A stretch of 48,676 nt of DNA from an uncultured Gemmatimonadota bacterium (GCA_903910555.1 CAIVZZ010000030.1:1-48676); one strand, 5' to 3'; positions 1 through 8,945 are shown, counted from the stretch's first letter. Made by a program: numbers and translations. The notes: generated by a model not told the origin, from the sequence alone.

Positions 1-110
1 CTCACTCCTCACTGATCTTCCCCCTCACTCCTCACTGATCTTCCCCCTCACTCCTCACTGATCTTCCCTCTCACCCCTCACTGATCTTCCCTCTCACCCC
101 TCACCCCTCC
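1..110. repeat. 23-bp tandem repeat, about 4.8 copies
   Basis: Units start at 1, 24, 47, 70 and 93 with an exact 23-base period. Each reads CTCACYCCTCACTGATCTTC followed by CCC or CCT, and the last copy is partial. The last two copies share a T-to-C change, so they diverged together. The tract is pyrimidine-only on the + strand apart from A and the single G in TGATC. It ends about 45 bases before aroF and may extend left of the window. There are no unique spacers, so it is not CRISPR. Confidence 0.95.
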
Positions 111-120
111 CGTTTATATT

Positions 121-140
121 GAAGGGGTACTGCCCCCTTC
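121..140 (+). promoter_or_regulatory. Short hairpin in the aroF leader
   Basis: A perfect 7-bp inverted repeat, GAAGGGG / CCCCTTC with loop TACTGC, ends 13 bases before the aroF ATG and just before the GAGG ribosome-binding site. An AT-rich TTTATATTG lies directly upstream and could be a -10 region. It could affect ribosome access or be an operator; nothing else in the sequence decides its role. Confidence 0.4.
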
Positions 141-153
141 GAGGCCCGCTCCA

Positions 154-1194
154 ATGCTAGTAGTGATGTCCCACACCGCCACCGATGAAGACGTCAATCG
201 CGTGTGCGAAACAATTCGCGCGATGGGCTACACGCCCGCGCCGATGCCGGGCGCGCAGCGCACGGCCGTCGGGCTCGTCGGCAACGACGGCCGTGTTGAT
301 GATTCGCTGATCATTGAACTTCCCGGCGTCGCACGTGTGATCCACGTGTCGAATCCGTATAAGCAGGTCTCGCGCGAGTGGCGTCCCGAAAACACCATCG
401 TCACGATCGCACCGGGTGTGTCATTCGGCGGTGAAGACATTCCCGTCATCGCGGGCCCGTGCTCCGTCGAGACCGAACAACAGATCGTCGAATCCGCACT
501 GCTCGTGAAGGCCGCGGGCGCGGTCGCACTCCGCGGCGGCGCCTTCAAGCCGCGCAGTTCGCCCTACTCGTTCCAAGGGCTCGGCAAAAAAGGACTCGAA
601 CTGCTCGCGCTCGCCAAGCGTGAAACCGGACTCGCCATCGTCACCGAGGCAATGGACGACGAAGGCGCGCATCTCGTCGCGGAAGTCGCCGATTGCATTC
701 AGATCGGCGCACGCAACATGCAGAACTATTCGCTCCTGAAAACAGTCGGCAAAATCAACAAGCCGATTCTCTTGAAACGGGGCATGGCCGCAACGATTCA
801 GGACTTGCTGCTGAGCGCCGAGTACGTGCTCGCCGAAGGAAATCAGAACGTGATTCTGTGCGAGCGCGGACTGCGAAGCTTCGATACCACCTCGCGGAAT
901 TTGTTCGACCTCACCGCGATTCCGGTGGTACATCAGCTGTCGCATCTGCCGATCGTTGCGGATCCAAGTCACGGCACCGGCCGCCGCGACAAAGTCACGC
1001 CGATGGGACGCGCCGCAGTCGCCGCGGGCGCCGATGGGATCATCGTCGAAGTACATCCCCATCCGGATCGCGCGCTGTCGGACGGCGCGCAGACGCTGAA
1101 CGCCGAGCAGTTCATCGAGATGATGCGCCAGCTGCGCCGCGTGGCGGAGGCGGTCGACCGTCAGATTGCCGGCGTCCCGGCGGGCGTGGCGTGA
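154..1194 (+). CDS. aroF: 3-deoxy-7-phosphoheptulonate (DAHP) synthase
   Basis: Condenses phosphoenolpyruvate and erythrose 4-phosphate, the first step of the shikimate pathway, in the cytoplasm. 346 aa. An N-terminal ferredoxin-like regulatory domain (about 1-70) is followed by a TIM barrel. GPCSVE (101-106) and [12 protein letters not shown] (131-142) are phosphate and metal-site signatures, and DPSHGTGRR lies near 270. The size and N-terminal extension fit the type I-beta AroF family found in Thermotoga and Bacillus, not the E. coli AroG type. ATG with GAGG about 9 bases upstream. The stop overlaps the lolA start as GTGA, so the two are probably translationally coupled. Confidence 0.95.
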   Translation: MLVVMSHTATDEDVNRVCETIRAMGYTPAPMPGAQRTAVGLVGNDGRVDDSLIIELPGVARVIHVSNPYKQVSREWRPENTIVTIAPGVSFGGEDIPVIAGPCSVETEQQIVESALLVKAAGAVALRGGAFKPRSSPYSFQGLGKKGLELLALAKRETGLAIVTEAMDDEGAHLVAEVADCIQIGARNMQNYSLLKTVGKINKPILLKRGMAATIQDLLLSAEYVLAEGNQNVILCERGLRSFDTTSRNLFDLTAIPVVHQLSHLPIVADPSHGTGRRDKVTPMGRAAVAAGADGIIVEVHPHPDRALSDGAQTLNAEQFIEMMRQLRRVAEAVDRQIAGVPAGVA

Positions 1195-1892
1195 GGAGAC
1201 TTCTGCTCGGCGTGCTCGTGGCGTCGAGACTCGCTGCACAGGATTCGACCGCCGCTGCACAGGCCGCTGCACCAGCTGCGGCACCTGCGACCGCGGGATC
1301 GCTCGTCGACCGCGCCGCCGCACAGTATCGCGGCGCGCACAGTGTGCGAGCGACGTTCGAGCAAACGCTCACCGGCGCCGGAACGGGATCGACGCACGTT
1401 TCGCACGGGGAGTATTTCCAGAGCGGATCGCGGTTCGCACTGCGCTTTAGCGACCCCGCCGGCGATGCGATCGTCAGTGACGGCGCCGCGCTCTGGATCT
1501 ATTTGCCGAGTTCGGCCAAGGGCCAGGTGCTCAAGATGTCGAGCCAGGCCGGAGAAGGGTTCGACATTCTCACCGAGCTGCTCTCGGCGCCAAAGGCGAG
1601 TTATCTCGCGGTGAAGTGGCGCGAGGAGCCCGTCGACTCACACGCGACAACAGTCTTCGCGCTCTCGCCGAGGAAGACCGATCTGCCGTTTACACACGCG
1701 ACGCTCTGGATCGGAAAGTCGGATGGTTTGATCTGGCAGCTCGAAACCGTCGAACTGAGCGGCCTCGTGCGCCGCGTCCGCTTCACGTCGGTGAATATCA
1801 ACGCCGATCTTCCGAGCGACGCGATGACCTTTACCGTGCCTGCCGGTGTGAAGGTGCTCGATCAGAATTCGCTGATGGGAAAAAAGCCGTAG
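1191..1892 (+). CDS. lolA: LolA-like outer-membrane lipoprotein carrier
   Basis: Periplasmic chaperone expected to carry lipoproteins from the inner membrane LolCDE complex to the outer membrane. 233 aa from GTG at 1191, which overlaps the aroF stop. The N-terminus ([16 protein letters not shown]) looks like a short signal peptide, followed by an Ala/Pro-rich linker (about 20-40). The LolA half-barrel pattern follows: VRATFEQTL, then [14 protein letters not shown] and [12 protein letters not shown], ending near [16 protein letters not shown] start 166 codons further upstream in the same frame lies inside aroF and is not credible. The sole link to aroF is position; nothing suggests a shared pathway. 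Confidence 0.85.
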   Translation: MRRLLLGVLVASRLAAQDSTAAAQAAAPAAAPATAGSLVDRAAAQYRGAHSVRATFEQTLTGAGTGSTHVSHGEYFQSGSRFALRFSDPAGDAIVSDGAALWIYLPSSAKGQVLKMSSQAGEGFDILTELLSAPKASYLAVKWREEPVDSHATTVFALSPRKTDLPFTHATLWIGKSDGLIWQLETVELSGLVRRVRFTSVNINADLPSDAMTFTVPAGVKVLDQNSLMGKKP

Positions 1893-1919
1893 CGAATAGT
1901 GCGGACTGCCGAAGTGCTG

Positions 1920-3530
1920 TCAGCGTTCGGCCAGCGGCTTCTGCGCCGCATTCAGCGCCGCAACCCGATCGAACAGCGCCGACTGCACCGTGACCCCGTG
2001 CAGCAGCTGCACCGCCTGACTGACGACGGGATCGAGATGCACCGCGCGCCGCTGCGCGCCGATCACTCCAAACGCCTGCTGCGCAACTTCGGCGCCGACA
2101 ACGCGATCGATCGCGTCGTGCGCTTCGTCGAAAATATCACGCGGCACATTCAGCTTCCGTTCTTTCATCGCGAGCCAGAAACCGTCGCGCATCGCGGGAG
2201 TGACTTTGAAATCGGGATCTTTCACAACGCCTGATTTCACAACCTGCGCTGCGTACGCCGAGAGGGCATCGCGGAAGTTCTGCAGGCGCGACCCAACCGC
2301 GGCGACCCACGCGCGCTCCGCCGGTGGCACAACGCTGTCGCCAACGACCAGATCCGGCACGATGCCACCGCCGCCGATCACGACACGCCCTTTGTCAGTC
2401 TTATAGCGCGGGCGCGTGGTGTCTGTCGGCGCAGCGCCCGCGACGTGATTCGGGTGGGCGCGATCGATGCTGCGGCCGGCCGGTGTGTACCAGAGTGCGT
2501 CGGTGATCTTGAGCGCCGATCCGTTGAGCAGCCCGATCACCGCCTGCGCACTTCCCTTCCCATAGGACGGCCGGCCGATGACGATCGCACGATCGTGATC
2601 CTGCAGCGCTCCCGCCACGATCTCGGCGGCACTCGCCGTGCCGCCATTCACCAGCACCACGATCGGAAGATTGGGCCAGCGTTGCGCACTCGTTGCCGTG
2701 TACGACGCGCTCGCCGTAGCGACGCGCGCTTTTGTCGAGACAACTTTCTGCCCCGGATTCAAGAAGAGCTCCGCAACGGCCACACCCTGTGCGAGCAAGC
2801 CGCCCGGATTGTTGCGCAAATCGAGCGTCAGCGACGTCGCGCCAGCGCGCACGAGCGAGTCGACGGTAAACGCGACTTCCAGATTCGTCGAATCGGTGAA
2901 CGACGCCACCGCGGCATATCCGGCGTGATCGTCGAGAATTGCGGCGCGCTGCACGGAACGCACGTGGATGTCGCTGCGCTCGAGCGTCAGCGGAATCTTT
3001 GCGCCGGCCCTGTCGATCACGAGCTTCACCGTGCTCCCGAGCGGACCGCGCAGCGTGTTGCGCGCTTCTTCGATGGTCCAGCTCTTCATCGCCTGCCCGT
3101 CGATCTCAATCAAGCGATCGCCGGCACGAATCCCCGCGCGCTCCGCCGGCGAACCCGGCCGCGGTGCGATCACGGTGATCCAACCGTCGCGTGTGTCGAC
3201 GGACATGCCGACGCCGCGATAGCTGCCGCTCACGACCTCGCGCAGCCTGCCCAATCGCGCGGGCGTGAGAAAGGCAGTGTTTGGATCGCCGAGTTGCTGC
3301 ACGAGGCCGGCGGATGCGCGCTCGTAGAGATCTTCAGCGGAGATTGAATCGACCCAGCTCTCTTCCACCCGGCGCAGCACGGCGTCGAACATTCGCGCGC
3401 CCTGTGCTTCCGTGATGGCCGATTTGCCGCGCATGGCACGCGTAGCGACCGCCCGCTGCACCAGCCAGCTCCCCGCGGCGACTCCGCCAAAGAGCACGGC
3501 AGTGACAGCGAGTACGCGGGCGCGGTTCAC
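1920..3530 (-). CDS. S41 family C-terminal processing peptidase with PDZ domain
   Basis: Serine protease of the CtpA/Prc family acting in the periplasm on protein C-termini. 536 aa. An N-terminal membrane anchor or signal (about 4-20) is followed by a PDZ domain (about 100-185, with YRGVGM and GDRLIEIDG). The S41 catalytic core has NGGTASAAEIVAGAL with Ser300 and SYGKGSAQ with Lys325, the Ser/Lys dyad. GTG start at 3530 overlaps the tmk stop as GTGA. It is the last gene of the rpmE-prfA-prmC-ylbF-tmk operon and converges on lolA with a 27-base gap. Longer than a minimal CtpA because of a C-terminal tail of about 110 residues. Confidence 0.92.
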   Translation of the reverse strand: MNRARVLAVTAVLFGGVAAGSWLVQRAVATRAMRGKSAITEAQGARMFDAVLRRVEESWVDSISAEDLYERASAGLVQQLGDPNTAFLTPARLGRLREVVSGSYRGVGMSVDTRDGWITVIAPRPGSPAERAGIRAGDRLIEIDGQAMKSWTIEEARNTLRGPLGSTVKLVIDRAGAKIPLTLERSDIHVRSVQRAAILDDHAGYAAVASFTDSTNLEVAFTVDSLVRAGATSLTLDLRNNPGGLLAQGVAVAELFLNPGQKVVSTKARVATASASYTATSAQRWPNLPIVVLVNGGTASAAEIVAGALQDHDRAIVIGRPSYGKGSAQAVIGLLNGSALKITDALWYTPAGRSIDRAHPNHVAGAAPTDTTRPRYKTDKGRVVIGGGGIVPDLVVGDSVVPPAERAWVAAVGSRLQNFRDALSAYAAQVVKSGVVKDPDFKVTPAMRDGFWLAMKERKLNVPRDIFDEAHDAIDRVVGAEVAQQAFGVIGAQRRAVHLDPVVSQAVQLLHGVTVQSALFDRVAALNAAQKPLAER

Positions 3531-4207
3531 GCGGCCGCTCCGAGCACGGTGCGCAGTTCGTGGAAGCGCGATGTGACAGCGTCGAGCACGCGCGCCTGAA
3601 CGACACTCTCGTCGCCGCTTGCATCGACTGCGACGATCGGGCCGCACTCTTCATGCGAGTTCTGCCAGCCGCGCGTCGCGAACTCTGCGAATGCTTCTTC
3701 AACGCGCGCATGAAACTCCCGACCCGATTGCTCGATGCGATCCGGCCCGCTGCGGCGCTCGGCGCGCTCAAGCCCGACATCAGCGCGCAGCGTGAGCAGC
3801 ACGGTGAGATCCGGCACGAGGCCGTCGGTGGCCATCATGTTCGCCGAGCGCACATCGCTGCCGGCGAGTCCGCGGCCGGCAATCTGATAGGCGTACGTCG
3901 AGAGAAAGAACCGATCGAGCAAGACGACCGATCCCGCGTCGAGCGCGGGACGCAGCTCGCAAGAAACGAGTTCGGCGCGCGACGCCATGAACAGGAGCGC
4001 TTCTGCGCGCGCGGTGATTGTCGAGCCCGGATCAAGCAGCAGCGCCCGGATGGAATCACCGAGTTTCGTGCCGCCCGGTTCACGAAATTTTTTGTGCGGC
4101 ACGCCGGCGCGCGCGAGCTGACCGACGAGGCGTTCGAGCTGGGTGCTTTTACCGGCACCCTCGACGCCTTCGAATACGATCAGCCGCCCGCGCTTCTTTT
4201 CGTTCAT
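3527..4207 (-). CDS. tmk: Thymidylate kinase
   Basis: Phosphorylates dTMP to dTDP with ATP for DNA synthesis. 226 aa from ATG at 4207. The P-loop is FEGVEGAGKST (12-22). The substrate motif DRFFLSTYAYQ lies near 95, and the lid region has an Arg-rich segment around 150-160. The ATG overlaps the ylbF stop (ATGA). In-frame upstream sequence up to 4690 belongs to other genes and is not part of tmk. The order prmC-ylbF-tmk-S41 with 4-nt overlaps indicates a single transcript. Confidence 0.95.
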   Translation of the reverse strand: MNEKKRGRLIVFEGVEGAGKSTQLERLVGQLARAGVPHKKFREPGGTKLGDSIRALLLDPGSTITARAEALLFMASRAELVSCELRPALDAGSVVLLDRFFLSTYAYQIAGRGLAGSDVRSANMMATDGLVPDLTVLLTLRADVGLERAERRSGPDRIEQSGREFHARVEEAFAEFATRGWQNSHEECGPIVAVDASGDESVVQARVLDAVTSRFHELRTVLGAAA

Positions 4208-4560
4208 CCAAGGGTGATTATGGGACTCGCGGCGCCTTTGCGCATGCCGTCGAGAATCCACTGATTCACCTGCACCATCACCTTGTCGAAATTTTCGTTG
4301 GTGACGATCACGCGCTGATATGTGGGATTCGTCTGGACCTGCGTGAGGAGCTCGTCGAGCTCTTGCTCCATCTCGGCGGTCGGCTGCTCGCCGCGCTCGA
4401 TCATCTGCTGAGCGGCGGTGCGGAGCCCCTCCATTTTCTGGAGCAGCGCCATCGCCGCTGCGTCTTCGTTGAGCGACGCGTTGGCGCGCTTCACCGCCTG
4501 ATACTCGGTGCTCTGGCCGATAAGGCGGCCCAACTCTGTCGCGCGTTCGTTCAGCATCAT
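4204..4560 (-). CDS. YlbF/YmcA family protein
   Basis: Small all-helical protein, 118 aa, starting MMLNERATELGRLIGQSTEY. The pattern of an N-terminal helix, then YQAVKRANASLNEDAAAMAL, a Gln/Glu-rich helix and YQRVIVTNENFDKVMVQVN is typical of YlbF/YmcA (Com_YlbF). In Bacillus these proteins form the Y-complex that guides RNase Y in mRNA maturation. Whether this homologue does the same in a Gram-negative-type cell is unknown. Coupled by ATGA overlaps to prmC upstream and tmk downstream. Confidence 0.8.
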   Translation of the reverse strand: MMLNERATELGRLIGQSTEYQAVKRANASLNEDAAAMALLQKMEGLRTAAQQMIERGEQPTAEMEQELDELLTQVQTNPTYQRVIVTNENFDKVMVQVNQWILDGMRKGAASPIITLG

Positions 4561-5417
4561 CGCTCCTTTCTGCGGGCCACGAGAAATCGCTCGCGACCGG
4601 TGAGATCAGTTCGTATTTCGACATCGCGGAGTCGCGAGTCGGTTTCCGCGCATTCGCGTGCGAGGGTTGCCCGGCGGGAGTCAATTTCAAGCGCCAACAA
4701 ACCGGCAGGCTCCAACAAGTCAGCCGCGCCGCGGACTATACCGCGAATCGCCGCCATTCCGTCTTCCTCGCTGAACAGAGCGAGATGAGGCTCCCAGTCG
4801 CGCACGCCGGCCGGCAAATCGCCCCTTTCCGAAGGGGAAATATAGGGCGGGTTCGAGACAATCGCGCGGGCAAGCAGGCCGGACACCGGCTCCAGCAGGT
4901 TGCCCAGCCGGAACTCGACAAACGCGTGTTTTTCGGCGGGAATTGCGGCGAGGTTGGCTTGCGCGACGGCCAAGGCATCCGGCGAGACATCGGTGGCGAT
5001 GACGCGTTCAAAGCGCCCCTCGGCGGCCAGGGCGAGGGCTATCGCGCCGGAGCCGGTACCGATGTCGATGGCGATCCCGCCCGTGCCGGTGCCGGTGAGG
5101 CCGAGGACCAGCTCGACGAGCATCTCGGTCTCGGGGCGCGGGATGAGGACGCGCTGGTCGATGCGGAGATCCAGATGGCGGAAGGCGGCGCGGCCGACGG
5201 CGTACTGCATCGGCATGCCATTGGCCATGTTGGTGCCGGCGAGTTGGATCGCTTGTGTGGTGGGTTGGTCGAGGTCGAGATGCTGGTTCGCGGTCGGCCA
5301 GAATTTCGGGCGGTCGAGCATCGCGGCGATGAGGTCGCGGGCGTCGGCTCTGGCGGGGGGAACACCTGGGCCGGCGAGCTGTTGCGCGAGCTGGGTAAAC
5401 AGGTCGGCTATGAGCAT
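4557..5417 (-). CDS. prmC: Peptide chain release factor N5-glutamine methyltransferase
   Basis: Uses S-adenosylmethionine to methylate the GGQ glutamine of release factors. 286 aa. N-terminal helical domain (1-85), signature LIPRPETE (91-98), SAM-binding DIGTGSG (118-124) and catalytic NPPY (189-192). It lies directly downstream of its substrate gene prfA, the usual arrangement. The 66-base gap between them holds a copy of a repeated 19-mer. The downstream ylbF start overlaps the stop (ATGA). Confidence 0.95.
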   Translation of the reverse strand: MLIADLFTQLAQQLAGPGVPPARADARDLIAAMLDRPKFWPTANQHLDLDQPTTQAIQLAGTNMANGMPMQYAVGRAAFRHLDLRIDQRVLIPRPETEMLVELVLGLTGTGTGGIAIDIGTGSGAIALALAAEGRFERVIATDVSPDALAVAQANLAAIPAEKHAFVEFRLGNLLEPVSGLLARAIVSNPPYISPSERGDLPAGVRDWEPHLALFSEEDGMAAIRGIVRGAADLLEPAGLLALEIDSRRATLARECAETDSRLRDVEIRTDLTGRERFLVARRKER

Positions 5418-5425
5418 TGGAACTG

Positions 5426-5444
5426 CCCGACGTCAGACGATAGC
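5426..5444. repeat. Dispersed repeat core, copy 1
   Basis: CCCGACGTCAGACGATAGC in the prfA-prmC gap. The same 19-mer with one change occurs at 33111-33129, and a near-identical inverted copy lies at 33226-33244. A shared 17 to 19-mer in a 48-kb window is not expected by chance. Its inverted partner is not present here, so this copy is a single arm. Confidence 0.75.
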
Positions 5445-5483
5445 GGTGAGCTGCTGGCTGCGAGCGAACTGCGACGTGACAAC

Positions 5484-6557
5484 TCAGCTACCGCCGCCTG
5501 ACAACTGCTCTTCAACCGTGGCAAGCTTGAACGCCTCCATTAGCTCATGGAGATCACCGTTCAACACTGCGTGCAGGTCGTGTGACGTGTAGTTGATTCG
5601 ATGGTCAGTGACGCGGTTCTGTGGAAAATTGTAGGTACGAATTTTCGCAGAGCGGTCGCCCGTGCTTACCTGCGACTTTCTCAGTCGAGAACGTTCGGCT
5701 TCCTGCGCGGCGACCTTCATGTCGAGCAATCGCGCGCGAAGAACCTGCATGCCCTTGAGTTTGTTCTGCAGCTGGCTCTTCTGATCTTGCTGGCTGACTA
5801 CCAAGCCCGATGGGATGTGCGTGATGCGCACGGCGGAGTCGGTCGTGTTCACGGACTGTCCACCGGGGCCGCTCGAGCGGAAGACATCGATACGCAGATC
5901 TTTGTCTTCGATCTTCAAATCGATTTCTTCTGCTTCGGGCAGAACCGCAACTGTCGCCGCCGAGGTGTGAATGCGCCCCTGCGCTTCAGTTGCCGGAACG
6001 CGCTGCACGCGGTGCACACCGCTCTCGCCGCGCATTTCACCGAACGCGCCGGCGCCCTCGATTTTGAAAATCGCTTCTTTCACGCCGCCCAGATCCGCGT
6101 CGGAGAGCGACATGAGCTCGATCTTCCACCCTTTCCGCTCCATGTAGCGCGTGTACATGCGGAAGAGTTCGCCGGCAAAGAGCGCGGCTTCGTCGCCACC
6201 GGTTCCGGCGCGCACTTCGACGATCGCGTTGCGATCGTCGAGCGGATCGTGCGGCAGGAGCAGCGGCTTGAGTTCTTCTTCGAGTTTCGCGAGCGCGTCG
6301 GTGAGACGAACGAGTTCAGCCTGCGCTTCGGCGGCCATTTCGGGGTCGTCAACGCCGACGAGCTCACGGACTTCCGCGAGCTCGTCATCGTACTTATGGA
6401 GCGTTGCCGCTTTTTCTACGACCTGCACGAGCCGCTGGTGCTCGCGGCCCAGCGACGCCATCAACCTGGAATCGCGGAGCGTCTTCGGGTCGAGCAGCTC
6501 CCGTTCAACTTCCGCCGCGCGGGTAACCGCCTCGGCGAGGAGATCCCGGAGGCTCAG
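5484..6557 (-). CDS. prfA: Peptide chain release factor 1
   Basis: Recognises UAA and UAG and releases the peptide. Domains: an N-terminal helical domain, the stop-codon-reading PAT tripeptide in RVPATE, and GGQ in [10 protein letters not shown]. The first ATG/GTG/TTG in frame (TTG, 6464) would remove about 31 residues of domain 1. The frame is open upstream and encodes a matching helix (LRDLLAEAV...[10 protein letters not shown]) back to CTG at 6557, inside the rpmE stop (CTGA). With that start the protein is 357 aa, PAT falls at 188-190 and GGQ at 232-234, almost exactly the E. coli RF1 numbering. No ATG, GTG or TTG exists between the preceding in-frame stop and 6464, so CTG is the best candidate. 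No strong ribosome-binding site is visible. Confidence 0.93.
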   Translation of the reverse strand: MSLRDLLAEAVTRAAEVERELLDPKTLRDSRLMASLGREHQRLVQVVEKAATLHKYDDELAEVRELVGVDDPEMAAEAQAELVRLTDALAKLEEELKPLLLPHDPLDDRNAIVEVRAGTGGDEAALFAGELFRMYTRYMERKGWKIELMSLSDADLGGVKEAIFKIEGAGAFGEMRGESGVHRVQRVPATEAQGRIHTSAATVAVLPEAEEIDLKIEDKDLRIDVFRSSGPGGQSVNTTDSAVRITHIPSGLVVSQQDQKSQLQNKLKGMQVLRARLLDMKVAAQEAERSRLRKSQVSTGDRSAKIRTYNFPQNRVTDHRINYTSHDLHAVLNGDLHELMEAFKLATVEEQLSGGGS

Positions 6558-6769
6558 ACTGCTGCGGGCTGAGGCTTGTTGTACTTCTGACGGAAGCGCT
6601 CAACGCGGCCAGCCGTGTCGATCAGCTTCTGCTTGCCAGTGAAAAACGGATGGCAGGCGGCGCAGATATCGAGGTGGATTTCGGCCTGGGTGCTGCGGGT
6701 CTGGAACGTATTTCCGCACGCGCAGCTGACCTTCGCCACGGCGTAAACGGGATGGATTTCTGGCTTCAT
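6554..6769 (-). CDS. rpmE: 50S ribosomal protein L31
   Basis: 71 aa, starting [19 protein letters not shown]. Zinc-ligand cysteines are at 16, 18, 36 and 39 (CAC and CAAC), so this is the zinc-binding C+ form. The ATG at 6769 matches family N-termini and has GAGG 8-11 bases upstream; the upstream in-frame start adding MRSQ is unlikely. First gene of the prfA-prmC-ylbF-tmk-S41 operon, and its stop overlaps the apparent prfA start. A palindromic AGCTTTATAAGCT lies about 30 bases upstream and could contain the -10 region. Confidence 0.95.
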   Translation of the reverse strand: MKPEIHPVYAVAKVSCACGNTFQTRSTQAEIHLDICAACHPFFTGKQKLIDTAGRVERFRQKYNKPQPAAV

Positions 6770-6868
6770 TTGGGACCTCAACTGTGATTTGGACGAGCTT
6801 TATAAGCTAATCAGGCTGAGGGCGATTTTCAACTATAGGGCGTTTGCGGCTGTTTGGGGGTGTTTGCC

Positions 6869-8170
6869 TCACTGCACCCGGTTGAGCCGCATGTAATCGA
6901 CCGCCATCCCCGCCATGAGCCGCACCCCGATCGGCAGCGCGCTGTCGTCAGCCTGAAAGAGCGGCGAATGGTTCACCGCCGCCGTCCGCCAGTCGATCGA
7001 TGCCGGCGTGACGCCCAGCGAGATGAACAGCCCGGGCGCCTTCTGCGCGAATCGTGAAAAGTCCTCGCCGGCGCTGCTCGGTGTGCCGGTCGAGACCATC
7101 TTCGCGCCGACAACCCGGCGCAGCGTCGGCATCATCCGCTCGGTCAGCAATGTGTCGTTTTGCGTAACGTCGTAACCGCGCGTGATGGTCACAGTCGCCG
7201 TCGCGCCGCCGGCCTGCGCGATCCCTTCGGCTTCACGCTTGATGCGCTCGTGAATCAGCGTGCGCATCCCTTCATCCAGCGTGCGCACGGTGCCGATCAT
7301 CCAGACGGTATCGGGGATGATATTTTCACGCAGTCCGCCGTTGAACGCGCCAACCGTCACGACCGCCGCGGCCGTGTTCAGATTGACCTGACGACTGATA
7401 ATCGTCTGCAGGCCGAGCACGATCTGCGATCCAATCACGATCGGGTCAACGCCGGCAGACGGGAACGCGCCGTGCGTCTGCTTGCCATGCACGACGATGC
7501 GAAACTGATCTGCGGCCGAGGTGCTTGATCCGGCGATCGCATGCACAGAGCCGATCGGACCAGGGCCGACGTGCAAACCGAACACTGCTTCGACTTTCGG
7601 GTTGTCCATCGCGCCCGCGGCAACCATCGGACCCGCGCCGCCAATCGGCGGTGCTTCTTCGGCGGGCTGAAAAAGAAACACCACGGTGCCCGGAAGATCG
7701 GCCTTCATCGCCGTCAGAACTTCGGCTGCGCCCATCAGCATCGCGACGTGCATGTCGTGGCCGCAGGCGTGCATCACGCCGGTTTCCACGCCGTTGTACG
7801 TGGTGCGGATCGTGCTCTTGAACGGAAGATCGACCTGCTCCGCGACTGGCAGCGCGTCCATCTCCGCGCGCAGCGCCACGACTGGACCCGGTTTCCCGCC
7901 GCGCAAAATGGCGACGACGCCGTTGCCGCCAACTCCGGTGCGCACCTCGAGGCCAAGCGATTTCAGATGATCGGCGACGAGCTTTGCGGTGCGCACTTCC
8001 TGAAACGAAAGTTCAGGATGCTGGTGAATGTCGTGGCGCCACGCGGTGAGTTTGTCGGCCATCGCGGCCGCGCGCTGATCTATGGTCACTTGAAGCGCGT
8101 CCGGACGCCCCTGCGCGGAAAGCGAGAGCGGCAGGAGCAGCAGAGCGACGAAGACATTGCGGCGGTTCAT
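6869..8170 (-). CDS. M20 family metallo-amidohydrolase, exported
   Basis: 433 aa from ATG at 8170. A signal peptide (MNRRNVFVALLLLPLSLSAQ) is followed by the M20D fold: WRHDIHQHPELSFQE, the metal-binding HACGHDMHVAML and the catalytic-site FQPAEE. Relatives include hippurate, indole-acetyl-amino-acid and N-acyl-amino-acid hydrolases; the substrate cannot be read from the sequence. The signal peptide argues for periplasmic action. A start at 8218 would put 16 residues ahead of the signal peptide and is less likely. Divergent from the Ig-like lipoprotein gene. Confidence 0.9.
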   Translation of the reverse strand: MNRRNVFVALLLLPLSLSAQGRPDALQVTIDQRAAAMADKLTAWRHDIHQHPELSFQEVRTAKLVADHLKSLGLEVRTGVGGNGVVAILRGGKPGPVVALRAEMDALPVAEQVDLPFKSTIRTTYNGVETGVMHACGHDMHVAMLMGAAEVLTAMKADLPGTVVFLFQPAEEAPPIGGAGPMVAAGAMDNPKVEAVFGLHVGPGPIGSVHAIAGSSTSAADQFRIVVHGKQTHGAFPSAGVDPIVIGSQIVLGLQTIISRQVNLNTAAAVVTVGAFNGGLRENIIPDTVWMIGTVRTLDEGMRTLIHERIKREAEGIAQAGGATATVTITRGYDVTQNDTLLTERMMPTLRRVVGAKMVSTGTPSSAGEDFSRFAQKAPGLFISLGVTPASIDWRTAAVNHSPLFQADDSALPIGVRLMAGMAVDYMRLNRVQ

Positions 8171-8294
8171 AGGAGCGATCCCCGGAGTGAGTGAGTGAAG
8201 CGTATCGTCGGCCGCCACCGCTCACCACCCCCTCGACGGAACACGGGCCGACGAAGTATGTCTTACATAGAACTTTCTTCGGCGGAGTATCACC

Positions 8295-8909
8295 ATGCGG
8301 CGGGTCATCATCATCGGTCTGGTCTTTCTCACGGGCTGCCTTTCGGGCGCGACATCGCCGTCGTCGATCACGACCATTCAGGTCGCGAGCAATGTCTCAC
8401 AGCTCGGCGTTTTCGCCGGCGATCAGATCCAGCTCAACGCCCAGGCACTCGACGCCGCAGGTGACGTCGTGCCGGTCGCGTTCACCTTTGCCAGCAGCAA
8501 TCACTCGGTCGCGACGGTCGACGTGAACGGGCTGATCAGCGTCATCTCAGCGGGATCGACGACGATCACCGTTGCGACCGCGGGCCGAAGCTCGAACTTC
8601 ACGCTTACGGTCGATGGAAATATCAGCAACGCCGTTCAGCTCACGCCGCCCAGCGCGACGATCGCGCCGGGACAGTCCATTCAGCTCGCGGCGGTCGTGA
8701 TCACGACGCTTGGAAATCCTGCCCGGGGAAAAACAGTGAACTGGTCGACATCGGACGCGACGAAAGTATCGGTCGATAACGCCGGCAACATTCACGGAAT
8801 CGTTTCGTCGCCCGGCGTAACCGTGTGCGCGACGGCTGCAGATGCGACGAGCGTCAAAGGGTGCGCGACCATCGTCGTGCAACCACCTGCTGGCGCGTCG
8901 TCACGCTGA
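8295..8909 (+). CDS. Lipoprotein with two bacterial Ig-like (BIG2-type) domains
   Basis: 204 aa. Lipoprotein signal MRRVIIIGLVFLTGC with lipobox LTGC. Two similar beta-rich repeats follow: one ends VNGLISVISAGSTTITVATAG, the other NAGNIHGIVSSPGVTVCATA, both following the BIG2 pattern (G-x-ITGVSPGTATIT). Probably a surface or outer-membrane-attached protein with a structural or adhesive role; no catalytic motif is visible. GGAG lies 7 bases before ATG. Converges on the cupin gene with a 30-base gap. Confidence 0.8.
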   Translation: MRRVIIIGLVFLTGCLSGATSPSSITTIQVASNVSQLGVFAGDQIQLNAQALDAAGDVVPVAFTFASSNHSVATVDVNGLISVISAGSTTITVATAGRSSNFTLTVDGNISNAVQLTPPSATIAPGQSIQLAAVVITTLGNPARGKTVNWSTSDATKVSVDNAGNIHGIVSSPGVTVCATAADATSVKGCATIVVQPPAGASSR

Positions 8910-8930
8910 CCGAACGGAGCACAGCGCGAG

Positions 8931-8945
8931 CCGTAACTCTTACGG
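8931..8945. terminator. Possible bidirectional terminator stem
   Basis: CCGTAA-CTC-TTACGG is a perfect 6-bp hairpin between the convergent Ig-lipoprotein and cupin genes; the cupin stop codon lies inside it. On the + strand it is followed by TTCCTTCTTCC, only weakly T-rich. Confidence 0.35.

Noticed and set aside
1-110. CRISPR array
   Set aside because: The 23-bp units abut each other; there are no distinct spacers.
421-1323. 300-residue - strand reading frame opposite aroF
   Set aside because: Arg-rich shadow of aroF with no domain pattern; typical of high-GC antisense frames.
3527-4690. 387-residue thymidylate kinase
   Set aside because: The first 161 codons overlap ylbF and prmC in another frame; the kinase pattern begins at 4207.
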